A DNA stretch of 64,000 bases. Origin: Whitmania pigra. Lineage: Eukaryota; Annelida; Clitellata; Hirudinida; Haemopidae. The notes beneath the pieces were generated by a model, which was not told where the DNA came from, made no database searches, and saw only the letters and a program-made list of their open reading frames with translations. The position numbers and the translations under genes are program-made. The stretch's first letter is position 1. Every line of letters starts with the position of its first letter. Location: the NCBI GenBank assembly GCA_021613335.1, contig JAJTWR010000065.1, forward strand, positions 144,001 through 208,000, read 5' to 3'. This document shows positions 35,001 to 46,400 of this stretch, piece by piece.

Positions 35001-38000
35001 GCAATTAAAGCATTCTTTCTTTGCTAGGTTTAGCTGCCATTTCCTGCTCCATGTAGTGAATGAGTCTATGCTTCTCTGAAGATCAGAACCATCCATTGAC
35101 AGCGATTTGCAAAGTTTAATATCGTCGGTAAATACTTTAATTTTGATATACTTAGGTAGGGAGTCGAATAGTCATTAATCTAGATTATAAACAAAGTAGG
35201 GCCCACAACACTTCCATGTGGCACACCACTAGTAACGTCAATCGAACCGGATATTGAGACATTTATGAGGACATGGTGTTTTCTCTGATACAAAAAATCG
35301 GAAAGCCACTGATACAAGTTTCGAGTAATACCATACGATTTACTTTTGTTCAGTAATTTTGGATGAGATACAGAATCAAAGGTTTTTTGAAAGTCGAAGT
35401 AAATTATATCTGTTTGCTGACGTCGTTGCTGTGAAGTGGTCCAGTCATAAACACACTCCAGCAAATTTGTGGTGGTCAATTTTAATGGTCTGAATCCATG
35501 TTGTTGAGGAGATATTAAGTCCAGAAAGATTAAATGATGTAGAATCGATTTGTTAATTATTTTTTCTAGGACTCGACAGCAGGTACATGTCAAGGAGATT
35601 TGTCTGTAGTTTGAGGGGTTAGATGTTGGACCTTTCTTGTGGATGGGAATGACATGAACTGTTTTCCAGATTGTGGATATAAATCCACTATTAAAGGAGA
35701 GATTATTGTTATGATGGAATGGGTATGCTAAAAGCACGGTTTTTTAAGAAAATATTAGAAATGTCGTCGGGGCCTTGTGAGCAAGAACGTTCCAGCTGTC
35801 TCAAAGTCTGTAAGACGGCATCATGAGTGATTAGAACTTTATCGAAGATTTTGGTAGAGCTTCGAGTAAGATCGTGTGTAACTCCATCGTCAGCTGTAAA
35901 AACGCTAGAGAAGTAGGTGTTGAATTTATCAGCTATTTCCATTGAATTTGAAATCATACTTCCATCCTGTTTTATTATTTCTCCAATCGATGAGTGACAA
36001 AAAAGCTTATTAACATATCTGTAGAAGCTAAATTATTCTTTCTAATGAGATGCTTTTCTTTCTTGGCCCGATAAGCCGCAAGTTGATTACTGCATTTTAC
36101 TGAAAACTTAACAGATTTGGTTTTTTTTTTTTGAAGATCAGGACTAGATTTCCACTTGCGCCAGTATTTGAGTTTAAATTTGTAAAGTTTTTTCTGAGGT
36201 ATGGTTTTATATAGAAGTTTTCTGATATTTTTGGAACTCTTGAAAACAAAGGGAACATGCAATTTGATGCTCTCTTTCAGATATAAGATGACATTTGTCC
36301 ATCACTCCTCAACTTAAAAACATCTCTGAAAAGCCTGATTCCAATCGATCCCAGATATGAAGTTGTTCAAGCTAATGTAATCTGACCTGTTAAAGTCATA
36401 GTAGCCATACGATGACATATACGTATGTGGAGTTGTACCATTCAGGCGGAAAGTGATGATGTTGTGGTCTGACGAGGCAAGTGGGCAAGTTACTTCAATC
36501 GTTGAAATTAGTAGTGGGTCATTTGACAAGATCAGGTCGAAAATGTTGTCATTTTGCGTTGAAGAGTTGACAAATTGATGAAGACCGAGATCGTTGAAGA
36601 ACTCCAGAAATATCCTGTAGATAATGTTATTAGGAGCTGATGTAAATTCCCAGTTGAGCTCAGGAAAGTTGAAGTCTCCCATAAGACAAAGCTTGTGACC
36701 TAAACAAAGATGCCTCAAGCATTTAATGCTGTCTGTTATTATATTCTTCAGTAGCCAGATCGAATCCTCCGATAAAGCGTAACCAATAAAGTAACCAATA
36801 AAGCGGTTGTTTTGAGAGCCAATTCTTGAGTCTACACAAACGATTTCAATATGGGAATAAGGTATTTAAAGACCTTGGATGGGCTTTCTTCAATTTTATT
36901 TTTAGAATGAAATAAACTACAAAACCAATGCTGTAATAAAATTTAAAAATATCATTTATTAAATGATGGATTTTTCATACAGGACAATAAATTGTGTGCT
37001 TGTTCTAATATCGTAAATACGGAAAATGAATTACCTTTGGATAATTGCAATGTCACATGTGACGGTGATGAATCTAGATTTTGTGGTGGTGAAGGGAGTT
37101 ATGCTGTTTACTTGGGTTAGTGCATCCAGATAGTGCTGCAGCAGTAAAGCAAAGTGACGTTCATCTTGCATTTATTTGTTTTAATGAAAATATTTGTCCT
37201 ATTTCATTTTATTAAGCGTGCAGGTTAGCCGTATGGGTTACGTGCCTGCATACGGCGGTAATACAATAGCCGTAATGTGTCGTGTTCGAAACCCAGCCTG
37301 CACTGTGCCATCAGCACCCTTGGGAAAGAGCGCTATATAAATTGTTACAAGAAGCGCCTCTGACGCTATGCATATGGTGCTATATAAATGAAATTACAAT
37401 TAATGTTCTTTTAGTTAAATCGCCGCTGCCATACCACGTAAGTTGCTTTAAAGACTCTGAAATATTAAAAAATGATGCCGTGACCGCCAATGATATGACA
37501 GTGGCAAAGTGCTTGCTTCAGTGCGAGAACGAGAAATTTGCAGTTTTACAGGTTGGAGTTTTTGACTTTTGGACATACAAATAACAGTTTTTACTTAATT
37601 AATAAATCATGTGCTTCATATTACAAATCATCTAAAGGCATACAATTATTTAAAGAACGGAGACACATGCTCGTGTAAAGATGAACGCCCTCCAGAAAAG
37701 GACATTATAAACGTCAAAGAATTATCCTGCACGACTAAGTGTTCTGGAGATACCAACATAGCTTGCGGAGGCAAAGACAAGGCATCTCTATACGCAAGTG
37801 AGATCTAAATAAATTTAATTTTATGTACATTCTATCTCCTATCTTGTTGCAGCTTGCTTAACTGAATCTGACGAGGGGGCTCTCAAATGTTCCGAATTAT
37901 TGCATTGCGCTGGTCCATATGATATGTACGGAGATTGTGGGGGAAAATGCAAACCTGGATTCACTGGTGAACATTGCCTCGAACGAGGTATTAATTAATT

Positions 38001-38610
38001 AATTAATAAGTATAAATTATAACTTAGTTGTTTCAACTTTATGACATTTTCATCATTATTAATGAATGAAAATATTCACCGGATTTTGGACGAGTTTTCA
38101 AGAAACAAATAGCTTATGTGAAGGATTGGCTCAGAATCGCACAAGAATTCTCTGGCGATAGCCTGACTCTTTTGAAAATAAAAATTAGATATGCGACAAA
38201 TTTTGAGTCATTCTTTGAACCTCGTATTTGTGGATGAGACGGGAAATGAATATTTTTTGATTTATTAATTATTAATCAATTGTTGAATTCCTAACATGGC
38301 ATTCGAATTAAACTAAATAAATTAAAAAAAAAACAATTGGATAAATGTATTAAAATGTAACTTCATAACTAAAATTATCCAGCTGTCCATATTTTACGTA
38401 ACGAATTAACGGAAGTACTGTGGGCATTGTTGCCATATGCAATTCCATGTCTGCTTGCCATACTCATTCTAGGATGCTTTATGTGGTCAGTTCTTATGGC
38501 TTAGAACTGTAACAAGCCCACCTATTAATTATATTATTACACCTGTTAATTGATGATCATTTTGCAGCCAATCTAATCAACTAGAAACGACCTCTTCACC
38601 ATCTTCATAA
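32013..38610 (+). CDS. Fucolectin-WSC-WSC-EGF type I membrane protein, complete
   Basis: Ten exons: 32013-32067, 32152-32352, 32984-33202, 33283-33419, 36983-37115, 37415-37551, 37656-37797, 37853-37987, 38383-38485, 38568-38610. Their 1305 nt make a 434-residue frame plus stop, with GT-AG borders. Residues 1-18 are a signal peptide (MPKLLKISWMFLILQPFA). Residues 19-158 form a fucolectin/F5-8C-like jelly-roll (KLFDGDKTPTNF; GMRVNC; IAEIEVHSLG). Residues ~164-250 and ~252-341 are WSC domains with eight cysteines each (IYRGCF, FCGGEGSYAVY; VSCFKD, IACGGKDKASLY). Residues 342-386 are a six-Cys EGF-like module. Residues ~397-419 are a membrane helix (LLPYAIPCLLAILILGCF), then a Ser-rich tail (CQSNQLETTSSPSS). 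Known WSC and fucolectin domains bind glycans, so I infer a surface lectin-like receptor. Intron 4 holds two LINE insertions. Reading through the exon 9 donor would give an alternative end, WSVLMA. Confidence 0.85.
33540..33965 (-). mobile_element. LINE-D 3' end with AAT-rich tail
   Basis: The - strand encodes the C-terminal RT region of an L2/CR1-like LINE (LQRIQNKLSKLVLFDP, TQPHWLPIHYRIIYKLSLLT). Its 3' end runs into an ATT/AAT tract at 33558-33592. It lies in intron 4 of the complete receptor gene, opposite to transcription. Confidence 0.8.
34255..36890 (-). mobile_element. CR1-like LINE (LINE-B), reverse, in intron 4
   Basis: The endonuclease is at about 36314-36880 (MGDFNFPELNWEF, FDLILSNDPLLIS, SSDHNIITFRL). 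The RT pieces are at 34833-35957 (GPDDISNIFLKNR; PIHKKGPTSNPSNYRQISL; DIIYFDFQKTFDSVSHPKL; TSGVPHGSVVGPTLFII; then a C-terminal block). The FADD region near 35100-35180 is damaged and several frameshifts divide ORF2. The 3' end near 34255 has an AT-rich tail. ORF1 is not seen, so it is 5'-truncated. It shares with LINE-A the same ORF2 layout but is clearly a different subfamily. Confidence 0.85.
37216..37402 (+). mobile_element. SINE-1, copy 4 (receptor intron)
   Basis: Same head, B box and twin GCGCTATATAAAT-like units as copy 3. It lies in the intron before the WSC2 N-half exon of the complete receptor gene, ending about 12 bp before the TTTTAG acceptor at 37411-37414, in sense orientation. 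Confidence 0.85.
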
Positions 38611-38639
38611 AAATCCATTTTTTTACTAGTCAGGATCCA

Positions 38640-38705
38640 TTATCCTATTGGTATATTAAAATTGGGTATATTATAATTGGATATATTATAATTGTGTATA
38701 TTATT
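38640..38705. repeat. Short tandem repeat, ~16-bp unit
   Basis: Four imperfect units of GGATATATTATAATTG type just downstream of the receptor stop codon. Confidence 0.7.
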
Positions 38706-38725
38706 ATCCCAAAACTAAATGGATT

Positions 38726-38731
38726 AATAAA
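38726..38731 (+). promoter_or_regulatory. Candidate polyadenylation signal
   Basis: AATAAA about 115 bp after the stop codon of the complete receptor gene. The region is AT-rich, so chance occurrence is possible. Confidence 0.35.
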
Positions 38732-39566
38732 TCTGGAAACAGAGAACAGTGTCCCAAATGTAGCTTCTGACTGAGGTTTACAAATTGTTTTTATTATGAT
38801 TTTTTGTATAATGACAGTATTTTTTATATACTGACCTTTACAAGCGTGATTTGTAAAAACAATATTTAAAACTAGCAATGGAGAGTTAAAATTAGACTGT
38901 TGTAGTAACGCAATAAGAATGAACTTCCTGATGGCAAAAACTTAGGACAGAACGAAACAAATGTCATCTGTGAAGATTATAACCTGTAACCTGATTGATT
39001 GAGATGCAGAAATGCAAAAAAATTGCATATTTTTTTTTTAAATTTGACGTTATTTAATAATCTAATAAATAAAATAATTATAAGTTGCAAACAGGTTGGA
39101 ATCAAATGCCAATATTTTCAATGATATTCAATCAAATATTAGTTGTTTCAAGCTCCTAAACTGATTTAATTAAATTGTTTTTGCGTATTTAACGAACAAA
39201 TTTATTATTCAATATTAATTACTTAATGTAAACTTTAAATTCTTTTCTATAGAACAGCTATAACAAAAGGAAATGCCGACCACGAATATACGATTTCACC
39301 ATATGTGAAACATCTTACAAGCGCGCAAACATTTGCCAGCATAAATATATAAAAGAATTACAGCAAAATTCTGAATTAATTTTATTGGATGAATCCTTTA
39401 AATTTATTATTCAACTTAATAACATTTTTAAATTGGCACATGAAAGTAACGACGATAATTTAAATGATTTTTTTTTTAAATTCCAATTTTATTTTATGCA
39501 AGTCATCGAGAAATAACGGTTTAAGCAAAACTGAAAAAAAAGAAAAAATTACAAAAAGCGCGTTGT
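38732..39566. other. AT-rich intergenic stretch
   Basis: No supported gene, repeat end or RNA. Short ORFs on both strands have no recognisable content. Confidence 0.4.
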
Positions 39567-39780
39567 TGAATCTTTGTAAGAATAACAAGTTGAACAGAAA
39601 ACTTTATTGGCTGTCAAATATTCAGAAACAGAAACAAGAACGGAAATATTGCTAATGGCTGCCAAGTACGTATTCGCATGTAACATCGCACAACTCGCAA
39701 TCCCTATCGTTCAACTCCCGTAAAAACTTTCCTGCTCCCGAGGCCTGTTCCTTTTATACTCCAAGATAGCGTCACAATAC
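39567..39780 (+). repeat. LTR-like dispersed repeat (type R), copy 2
   Basis: Begins TGTTGAATCTTTGTAAG and is collinear with 10655-10890, with small deletions. No internal retroelement or second LTR is adjacent. Confidence 0.5.
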
Positions 39781-40768
39781 ACGTAGTAGTGCGCGTGGAC
39801 AAATAATTGTTTACTAAAATAACTTTCAAAAAAATAGCTTGAAACTATTATAAGAACATTTAATCGGAGTGAAAATTGTGCTAATTTTAACCTTATTATC
39901 ATTACGGACAATGCCTTATGGCAAGCAGTGAGTCATAAAGGAAATAAACATAATTAATAAATAAAACATTTAATTATTCAGTATCTTTAATATGAAATTG
40001 TTGTTGTGGCTGGATATTCGCAGTTCAAAAGCATACAAACCAAGAATATACTAATCTTTGAAGGTATGTATCATGTAGCATTTCGGAATATCTTTGACGT
40101 CTGCATAGAATCGCTTATGGAAGACCTTTAAAAGAATCTACATCATTTTATAAAGCGTAAACGTGAATAATCACTTTAGAGAGCAATCAAAAAGATTAAT
40201 CTGACTGGTACATTTACGGCATACAAATATTTATATGATTAAAATTATTTTATTTATTTATCAATTTCTCGATTATTAAACTAATTAATCATCTTAAATA
40301 TTTAAAATGAATAATTTTATGGATGTGTTGTGAATGTTAAAATATCATTTTTAACACTTTTGGCCATATATTGTGTCTCATTTGAACTTACGCAAGCCAT
40401 TCCAAAGCGTCATCTAAAAACAAAACTAAAGAGAGTAAAGTATCTGAAAGCTACATTTTAAGCTAAGCTCATTTTAGTGATTAGCAAAATGGGATACTAA
40501 TTAGCTCTACAACCATTGACCATCATGTAGAGTGTAATAAAATATGTAGTTGTTCAATTACTTTTAAATATTTTGGGTCAGTTTCACAGATATCGTTCAA
40601 ATTTGAACTCTAGATTTATTTTCATCCTGTTTGAAATTGTATAAGTTTTCAAAAATTCAGTTTGTCGATCCAAGGCTTATTTTGTTCGGCAAAGGATTTT
40701 TAAGTTGTTCCAATTGACAGGATACCTATTATTTGGGTTATGTTAAGTTAATTTGTTTTTTGTTTTAG
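39781..40768. other. AT-rich stretch upstream of a broken receptor copy
   Basis: I find no signal-peptide exon or other supported feature here. Confidence 0.35.
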
Positions 40769-41820
40769 AAGTAACAGCAATTAAATTTTGGCCGGATGAA
40801 GCCAATGAAGGATATGATTTACTGCGACAGAAACGTGTCTTCTAAACTGATCGATGGTGACCACATTTCATCCAACTTTGAAGCATTTACAGAGGCATGC
40901 GATGAGCGGATTTTTCGGATATATTTAGGTCGATCGTATCCTGTTCATTACATTCATTATCTTTGAAGGAGAAGGTGTGCGAATAAAATGAATATTATTC
41001 ATCCAGTTTTATCAATCAAATGTTAACATAAGTTTAATGTAAGACAAATATCGTAGCGCTTAGTCAGATAACAAAAATCTTACGTTTTATGTAACAATGA
41101 CTGCCTAATATTTGACTATTAGATTTAATCTCATATCACAACATCTTAGGTTAAATTTTGAGTAATTTTCTAATTCTAAAAACAAAGAAATAATCGATTG
41201 GGAACTTCAGACATCTTAATGGTATTACAGTCCTGATGGCATTCAGTTTCAAGAACGTTGAAAAAATTAACTTTTGCTGCTTCTTAATATCTCATCCCAG
41301 TCTAACAGATTTTAAGCAAAACAAGTTTCTCAGATGTAGCCAATTTAATCGCTTAGTCTTGATAATAATTTAGTTTATTTTTCCATAGGAAATGATGATG
41401 ATCAGTGAGCTTTCTCATTGAGTCTACATTGAGATTCAGGTCATCTGCATAACTGACATATGTTATAGATTAATAAATACCATGAGCAAAATCAAATATG
41501 TCACAAAAATAATCTTCAAGAACTTTCTTTTGGAATGAATTTAATGTGACAAGTCTCTCTAAATGTAACTGTTCAGTAATTTTATAAATAACAAAGATGC
41601 ACACTAACATCATCAGAAAAGGAATAATTACATGTTAATTGAGATGAGAGGGTTAATGCACTAATGCTTTGTATTGTCATAGTTTAACAGAAACTGTGCC
41701 TGCAGCAATCATGTAGATGTGGCCAATGAAATATCTATAGATAATTGCAATTTTGAGTGCCCTAAAGGATATAAGGTCTGTGGTGATATTGATTAAGACA
41801 GCTACGCCGTTTATCTAAGT
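40769..41820 (+). pseudogene. Receptor-family pseudogene
   Basis: The acceptor TTTTAG at 40763-40768 precedes a fucolectin N-half exon (EVTAIKFWPDEANEG, then after a frame change CDRNVSSKLIDGD and SSNFEAFTEACDE, then a second change to the family's FEGEG end). At about 41390 the start of a fucolectin C-half exon is seen (GAAATGATGATGATCAG after TCCATAG) and then lost. A WSC1 C-half at about 41694-41820 reads CACSNHVDVANEISIDNCNF, CPKGYKVCGD, then an in-frame stop just before SYAVYL and the GTAAGT donor. The second Gly of the usual CGG is Asp. Two frameshifts, a stop and missing exons mark it as dead. Confidence 0.75.
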
Positions 41821-41954
41821 AAGTTCTATTCAAATCAAACTAAAAGATTTATGACGATATTGCTGAATGTTAAGAGATCCAAGGTCATTCAAATCTTTTG
41901 TATCTAAGTTATTCATTTATCTATCTATTTATTCGACTTGTATAGTGTTATTGT

Positions 41955-42120
<166 letters not shown>

Positions 42121-42254
42121 TAAAATTCCCTTTGGAAGGGATGATCTATGTACCGATTGGTGATGTTGAGTGGCTGATGATGAGGCTGCGATCTAGTAGG
42201 TAATGGAAATACGGTGGGATGGATGTTGCAAGAGTGATAATAATAATAATAATA

Positions 42255-42286
<32 letters not shown>

Positions 42287-42880
42287 AATAAAATTCCCTT
42301 TGGAAGGGATGATCTGTGTACCGATTGGTGATGTTGAGTGGCTGATGATGAGGCTGCGATCTAGTAGGTAATGGAAATACGGTGGGATGGATGTTGCAAG
42401 AGTGTGATATGTCATGAGGGCAATTTTAAAAGAGATACGACTATGGATCGGCAACCAGTGCAATTTCTTGAGATGGTTCACGCTATTGAGGGTAGGTTTG
42501 AGGAGAACAAGCTTGTCAAGCTTGTTTTAGACGCGTTGCAAAGATTGAATTAAAGAAACAGATGTGCCATAAAGAATAGAGTTACAATAGTCTAGGCGAG
42601 AGAGAACATGGCAGCGTGCAATGGCGGAAATTATATCAACGGAAAGTAGCGGACGGATGTGCCTGATCGCCCAGATGAGATAATTGCAGGATTTGATAAT
42701 AGAAGCGAAATGCTCTTTAAAGGTGAAGTGTGAATCAAAAATAACACCGAGAAGCTTGAGGGTAGTAGAGGAAGGAAGGAGGGTGCCAGCGATGCATATG
42801 GAAAGAGGAGGCGACAGAGTTTTCAGGCGAGAGGGTGTGCCAATGAACATAATTTTAGATTTCTGAGGATTCAGTCACGC
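42121..42880 (-). mobile_element. LINE-D 3' end with duplicated terminus
   Basis: The - strand encodes the RT C-terminus of an L2/CR1-like LINE: KLLGVIFDSHFTFKEHF, LSRLDYCNSILYGTS, then after a gap KKLHWLPIHSRISFKIALMT. The last ~115 bp occur twice, at 42121-42235 and 42288-42402, separated by a ~50-bp AAT tract. This is a tandem duplication of terminus plus tail. The body is 5'-truncated at about 42880. Confidence 0.8.
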
Positions 42881-43389
42881 AATTAAAATTGTCTCAAAAG
42901 CCATTCTTCATAAATTCTCCGTGATAGACAACCGTGTATTGTACAGAGTACAATTCCTCATAATGTATTATTACAAAAGTATGACTGGTCTCTGTACACT
43001 CAAATTCGTAGTTTACATTCGTTTTGACATTTGTGATACCATCGAACATGTGCGAAGTTGCATATTCAGATCTACCACAAAATTCTCCTCTTTTGTTAAG
43101 TGCTAACTGAGTCCATACCGATTCCCGGATTTATTGAAAAATGACAATTATTAATTGTTAAGACATTTTTTCTCTATTGAAATGCTTTTATCAAGCAAGT
43201 CCTGGGTGGAAATTAAGTTACTCAGATAGAAGAATTAGACATAAAATACAAGGTTGTCGGATTGATTCAATATCTTTTTATTTGGCTCAACAAAGAAAAA
43301 TATTCTTTTTATATAGTTCGGTTTGTTGGCTTTCTTATGTTGCGATCTCTTCGGTTTATCAAACCTCAACAAAAAGCCACTTTTTGTAT
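42881..43389. other. Stretch with no supported feature
   Basis: Several short overlapping ORFs, none with a recognisable domain or splice logic. It ends where duplication copy 2 begins. Confidence 0.35.
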
Positions 43390-43478
43390 AAATATATATA
43401 TTTTCCCATATTATAATAATATATTCACAGTGATACAATTGCTGTTACTTCAAATTTTTTCGTAAAGTTCGAAGGTCC

Positions 43479-46400
43479 TCATGACGAAGATGAAGAATCA
43501 TAATCCGAATCGCCACCGCTGTTAGAAAAATTAATTCAAGTAACTCGAAAATAACAAATAAAAAATTTGAATTAAATATACAAACCACATTAACATTCCG
43601 AGGCAGCAGAGCAAAAGTAATGACAGTCCTATGATCATAAGCATATTTTTATTTAATTTGAATCCGCCTGGCAAATTATTAATTTCCATTTAGCCAAAAT
43701 GTTATACAAATGGAAATTTTCCATGTTTTTAAACAGACAATTATATTCCATCTCAATGTATTATTCAATAAATGAGGTAAATTGACATACTTCCTTCAAA
43801 CATGTCAAAGAACTGAGTTGTTTCTGGTATGGTGAAAACTGAAAGATTTTAAGAGTCCATATTCATAGTGCATGATGCCAAAGACTAATTTTATAATTAT
43901 TTGTTTTAAATTATTGAAATAACCCGGGGGTCAGCAAATAAGTAAGTTAACTAATAAGTTTATTAGAGTAAGTATTCATTTAACGGAACTGAATAACAGA
44001 AGTTTAAGTGTTTAAGATTGAGGTACTTAAGGATGCAAATGGATATTTGGGCTTCTAAGTTGACACTCTTCTCTATCAATAATGTTAGCGGGACGTCTTA
44101 GAAAAAGATACTGAATATAAGTTTAAATTTCATTAAATATAGAATAATCAAATTTAATACCCAATTATTTGTCGCAGCGTTTATAACATTATTATGGTGG
44201 TTTTTTCCTCACAAGATATCCGGACATACCATCGCAAGTCCAAAATAATACTCGAAACAGATCATTCCGAAAGTTGGTGCGCAACTTAGCGCTCTACAAA
44301 GTGGTAGCACTCATAATGTGTAGGGAATGTAATTTTGAAACAATCGGGGAAAGCCGCAGGATAGGAGTGCTAAACAAAATGGTAGAGATAGTAAACGCTG
44401 CCTTTACATTATACTCGGTTATACACTTGTTTGAAGAACGCCATCATCTGCCATTTTTGAATAATTCCAGCAACTCCATAACATATTGACATTAAAAATC
44501 AGGTTGACAGCCATGGAGTCGGATGGAACCATCTTGAGGGATGGTTCACGGCAAACGCACTAGTCAAAGCAGTCACGATAATTCAGGAGAGATGGAAATT
44601 GAAAAAAATCGCCTCGGAATGGCAACAAAGCCAGCAAGGCCAAAATGCAATATAGAATGCGGCCCTCCAAAGATATGTCACATGGGACCATTTATTAATT
44701 CGCATATTCCCAGTTATTTCATTAATATAAAAATGTAAATGTAGAATATGATGATGATGATATCATCGAAAAAATCGCAATTACCTTTCTGCATACAATG
44801 CTCACCAACATATCCTTCCATGCAACCCGTTACGCAAGCTCCAAACATATCGTGTTCATCTTTGCAAAGCATGATATCTCTGCAACTCAAACCGTTATCC
44901 CTTAGGCAGGCTGTCGAATGAGAATGTAATAATTATAATAAAAAAACACTTTTTTCACGTTAACGGTGGTCCGTAAACTGGCGAGTGAGCTATCGTGTTT
45001 CCCTGAAAATAATCCCTGACATGATTTTTCAAGATGATCGTAACATAAGCCCTACCCCGTAAATAAGCCCTAGTTACACAGGAACAAGAGGACATTGTCT
45101 CAAACTTAAGCAAAGTAATTATTCAATAGACAATGTTAAATACTCTTTTTGTAATAAAATTGTAAAGCCATGGAAAGCATTGCCAGGTGATGTCGTTAAA
45201 TCAACCACGGTCTCCCTTTTCAACTTAATAATACGTGACTTAGACTTTAATATTTAAATTACATTTAATCTATTTGATGCCCCTGTACAAACCGATCAAT
45301 GCCTTTTGTTTTTTGTTGTTTGTTTTCGCGATTGTTTTAGTGGTCCAATTGGGCTCTTCAATTGCATTTCATAAAATAAATAATTTCAGATTGAAGATTT
45401 CAGAAACTCTATCCTCAGACTTCTACTCGGCATTTTCAACCTCCAGCTCCTCAAGGCTGTCAACCATCCAACTGCCCACGTTTACCTCAGCCAAGGTCTC
45501 CTCAGCACCTTCCTCTTCATCCAGCTCTTCCCTCTGCTTTCCCCCCTATTCCTCACACCGTGGAAGCAACACGTTGATTTTTTTCCAAAGCGCTCCCACT
45601 TACCATTTCCTCGCATTTCGTCTCAACCGAAACCAGTGAGGCAATCAGATACACTGCCGACGCTCCAGCTGATGTGATATTTTCGGTGCTTCCCAGATTC
45701 CTTCCAGTTGGTAGTTATTGGCAGCCTCGTTGAAGGAAACCTCAGTTACCTATTCCGTGACAACAGCTCCATGGACTTGAAAGCTTTCAAAATAGTGTAA
45801 TAACTTCATCCCTGAAGCTTTTCAAAAATGGATCAATAAATGAATTTGAGATACTTAAGGATGAACATCGATATTTGGGCTTCTGGCTGTCTCGACTCAC
45901 AGATTCGTTGTTGAGATTGTTTGTGGGCCAAACTTGTTTATGGCAAGACGTCATGTATGAAAAGGATGCAAAATATAACCATGAAAAGAATTGAATTTAG
46001 ATTTTCATTAGATTTGCAATATAAACTTATTAATTTATTGCTCGGTTATAACAATATTTACAGGTTTTTCAGATAGTAATAACTACAATAGCCCTACTTA
46101 CTTTCTTCGTACTACACACGAATATAGTCACTTAATGCTACGGTCCAAGATTATAATCTTCAGTTCCATTATCTATTAAAAAATCAATATCCCGTTCTTT
46201 CAATATTCTTCATTAGTTGTTTAAAAAAAATGTTACAGGTTTTACATATTGTTTGGCATTCTTTGAATAGTTTGTTTTTATTTCTGTACATTCGCTTTAT
46301 TAAATCGTGTTAATTAGGGTTTCCTTAAGGCTGACCCTTGAGTTATTTTATTTTGTTTTCTTTTTCTGCTGGTTTTGGTGAATAGAACTGAATAATGGAA

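Noticed and set aside
45274..45639. 121-residue + strand ORF with an apparent signal peptide
   Set aside because: It begins inside the 3' UTR of a LINE-A fragment and crosses its end; the hydrophobic start is read from LINE sequence.
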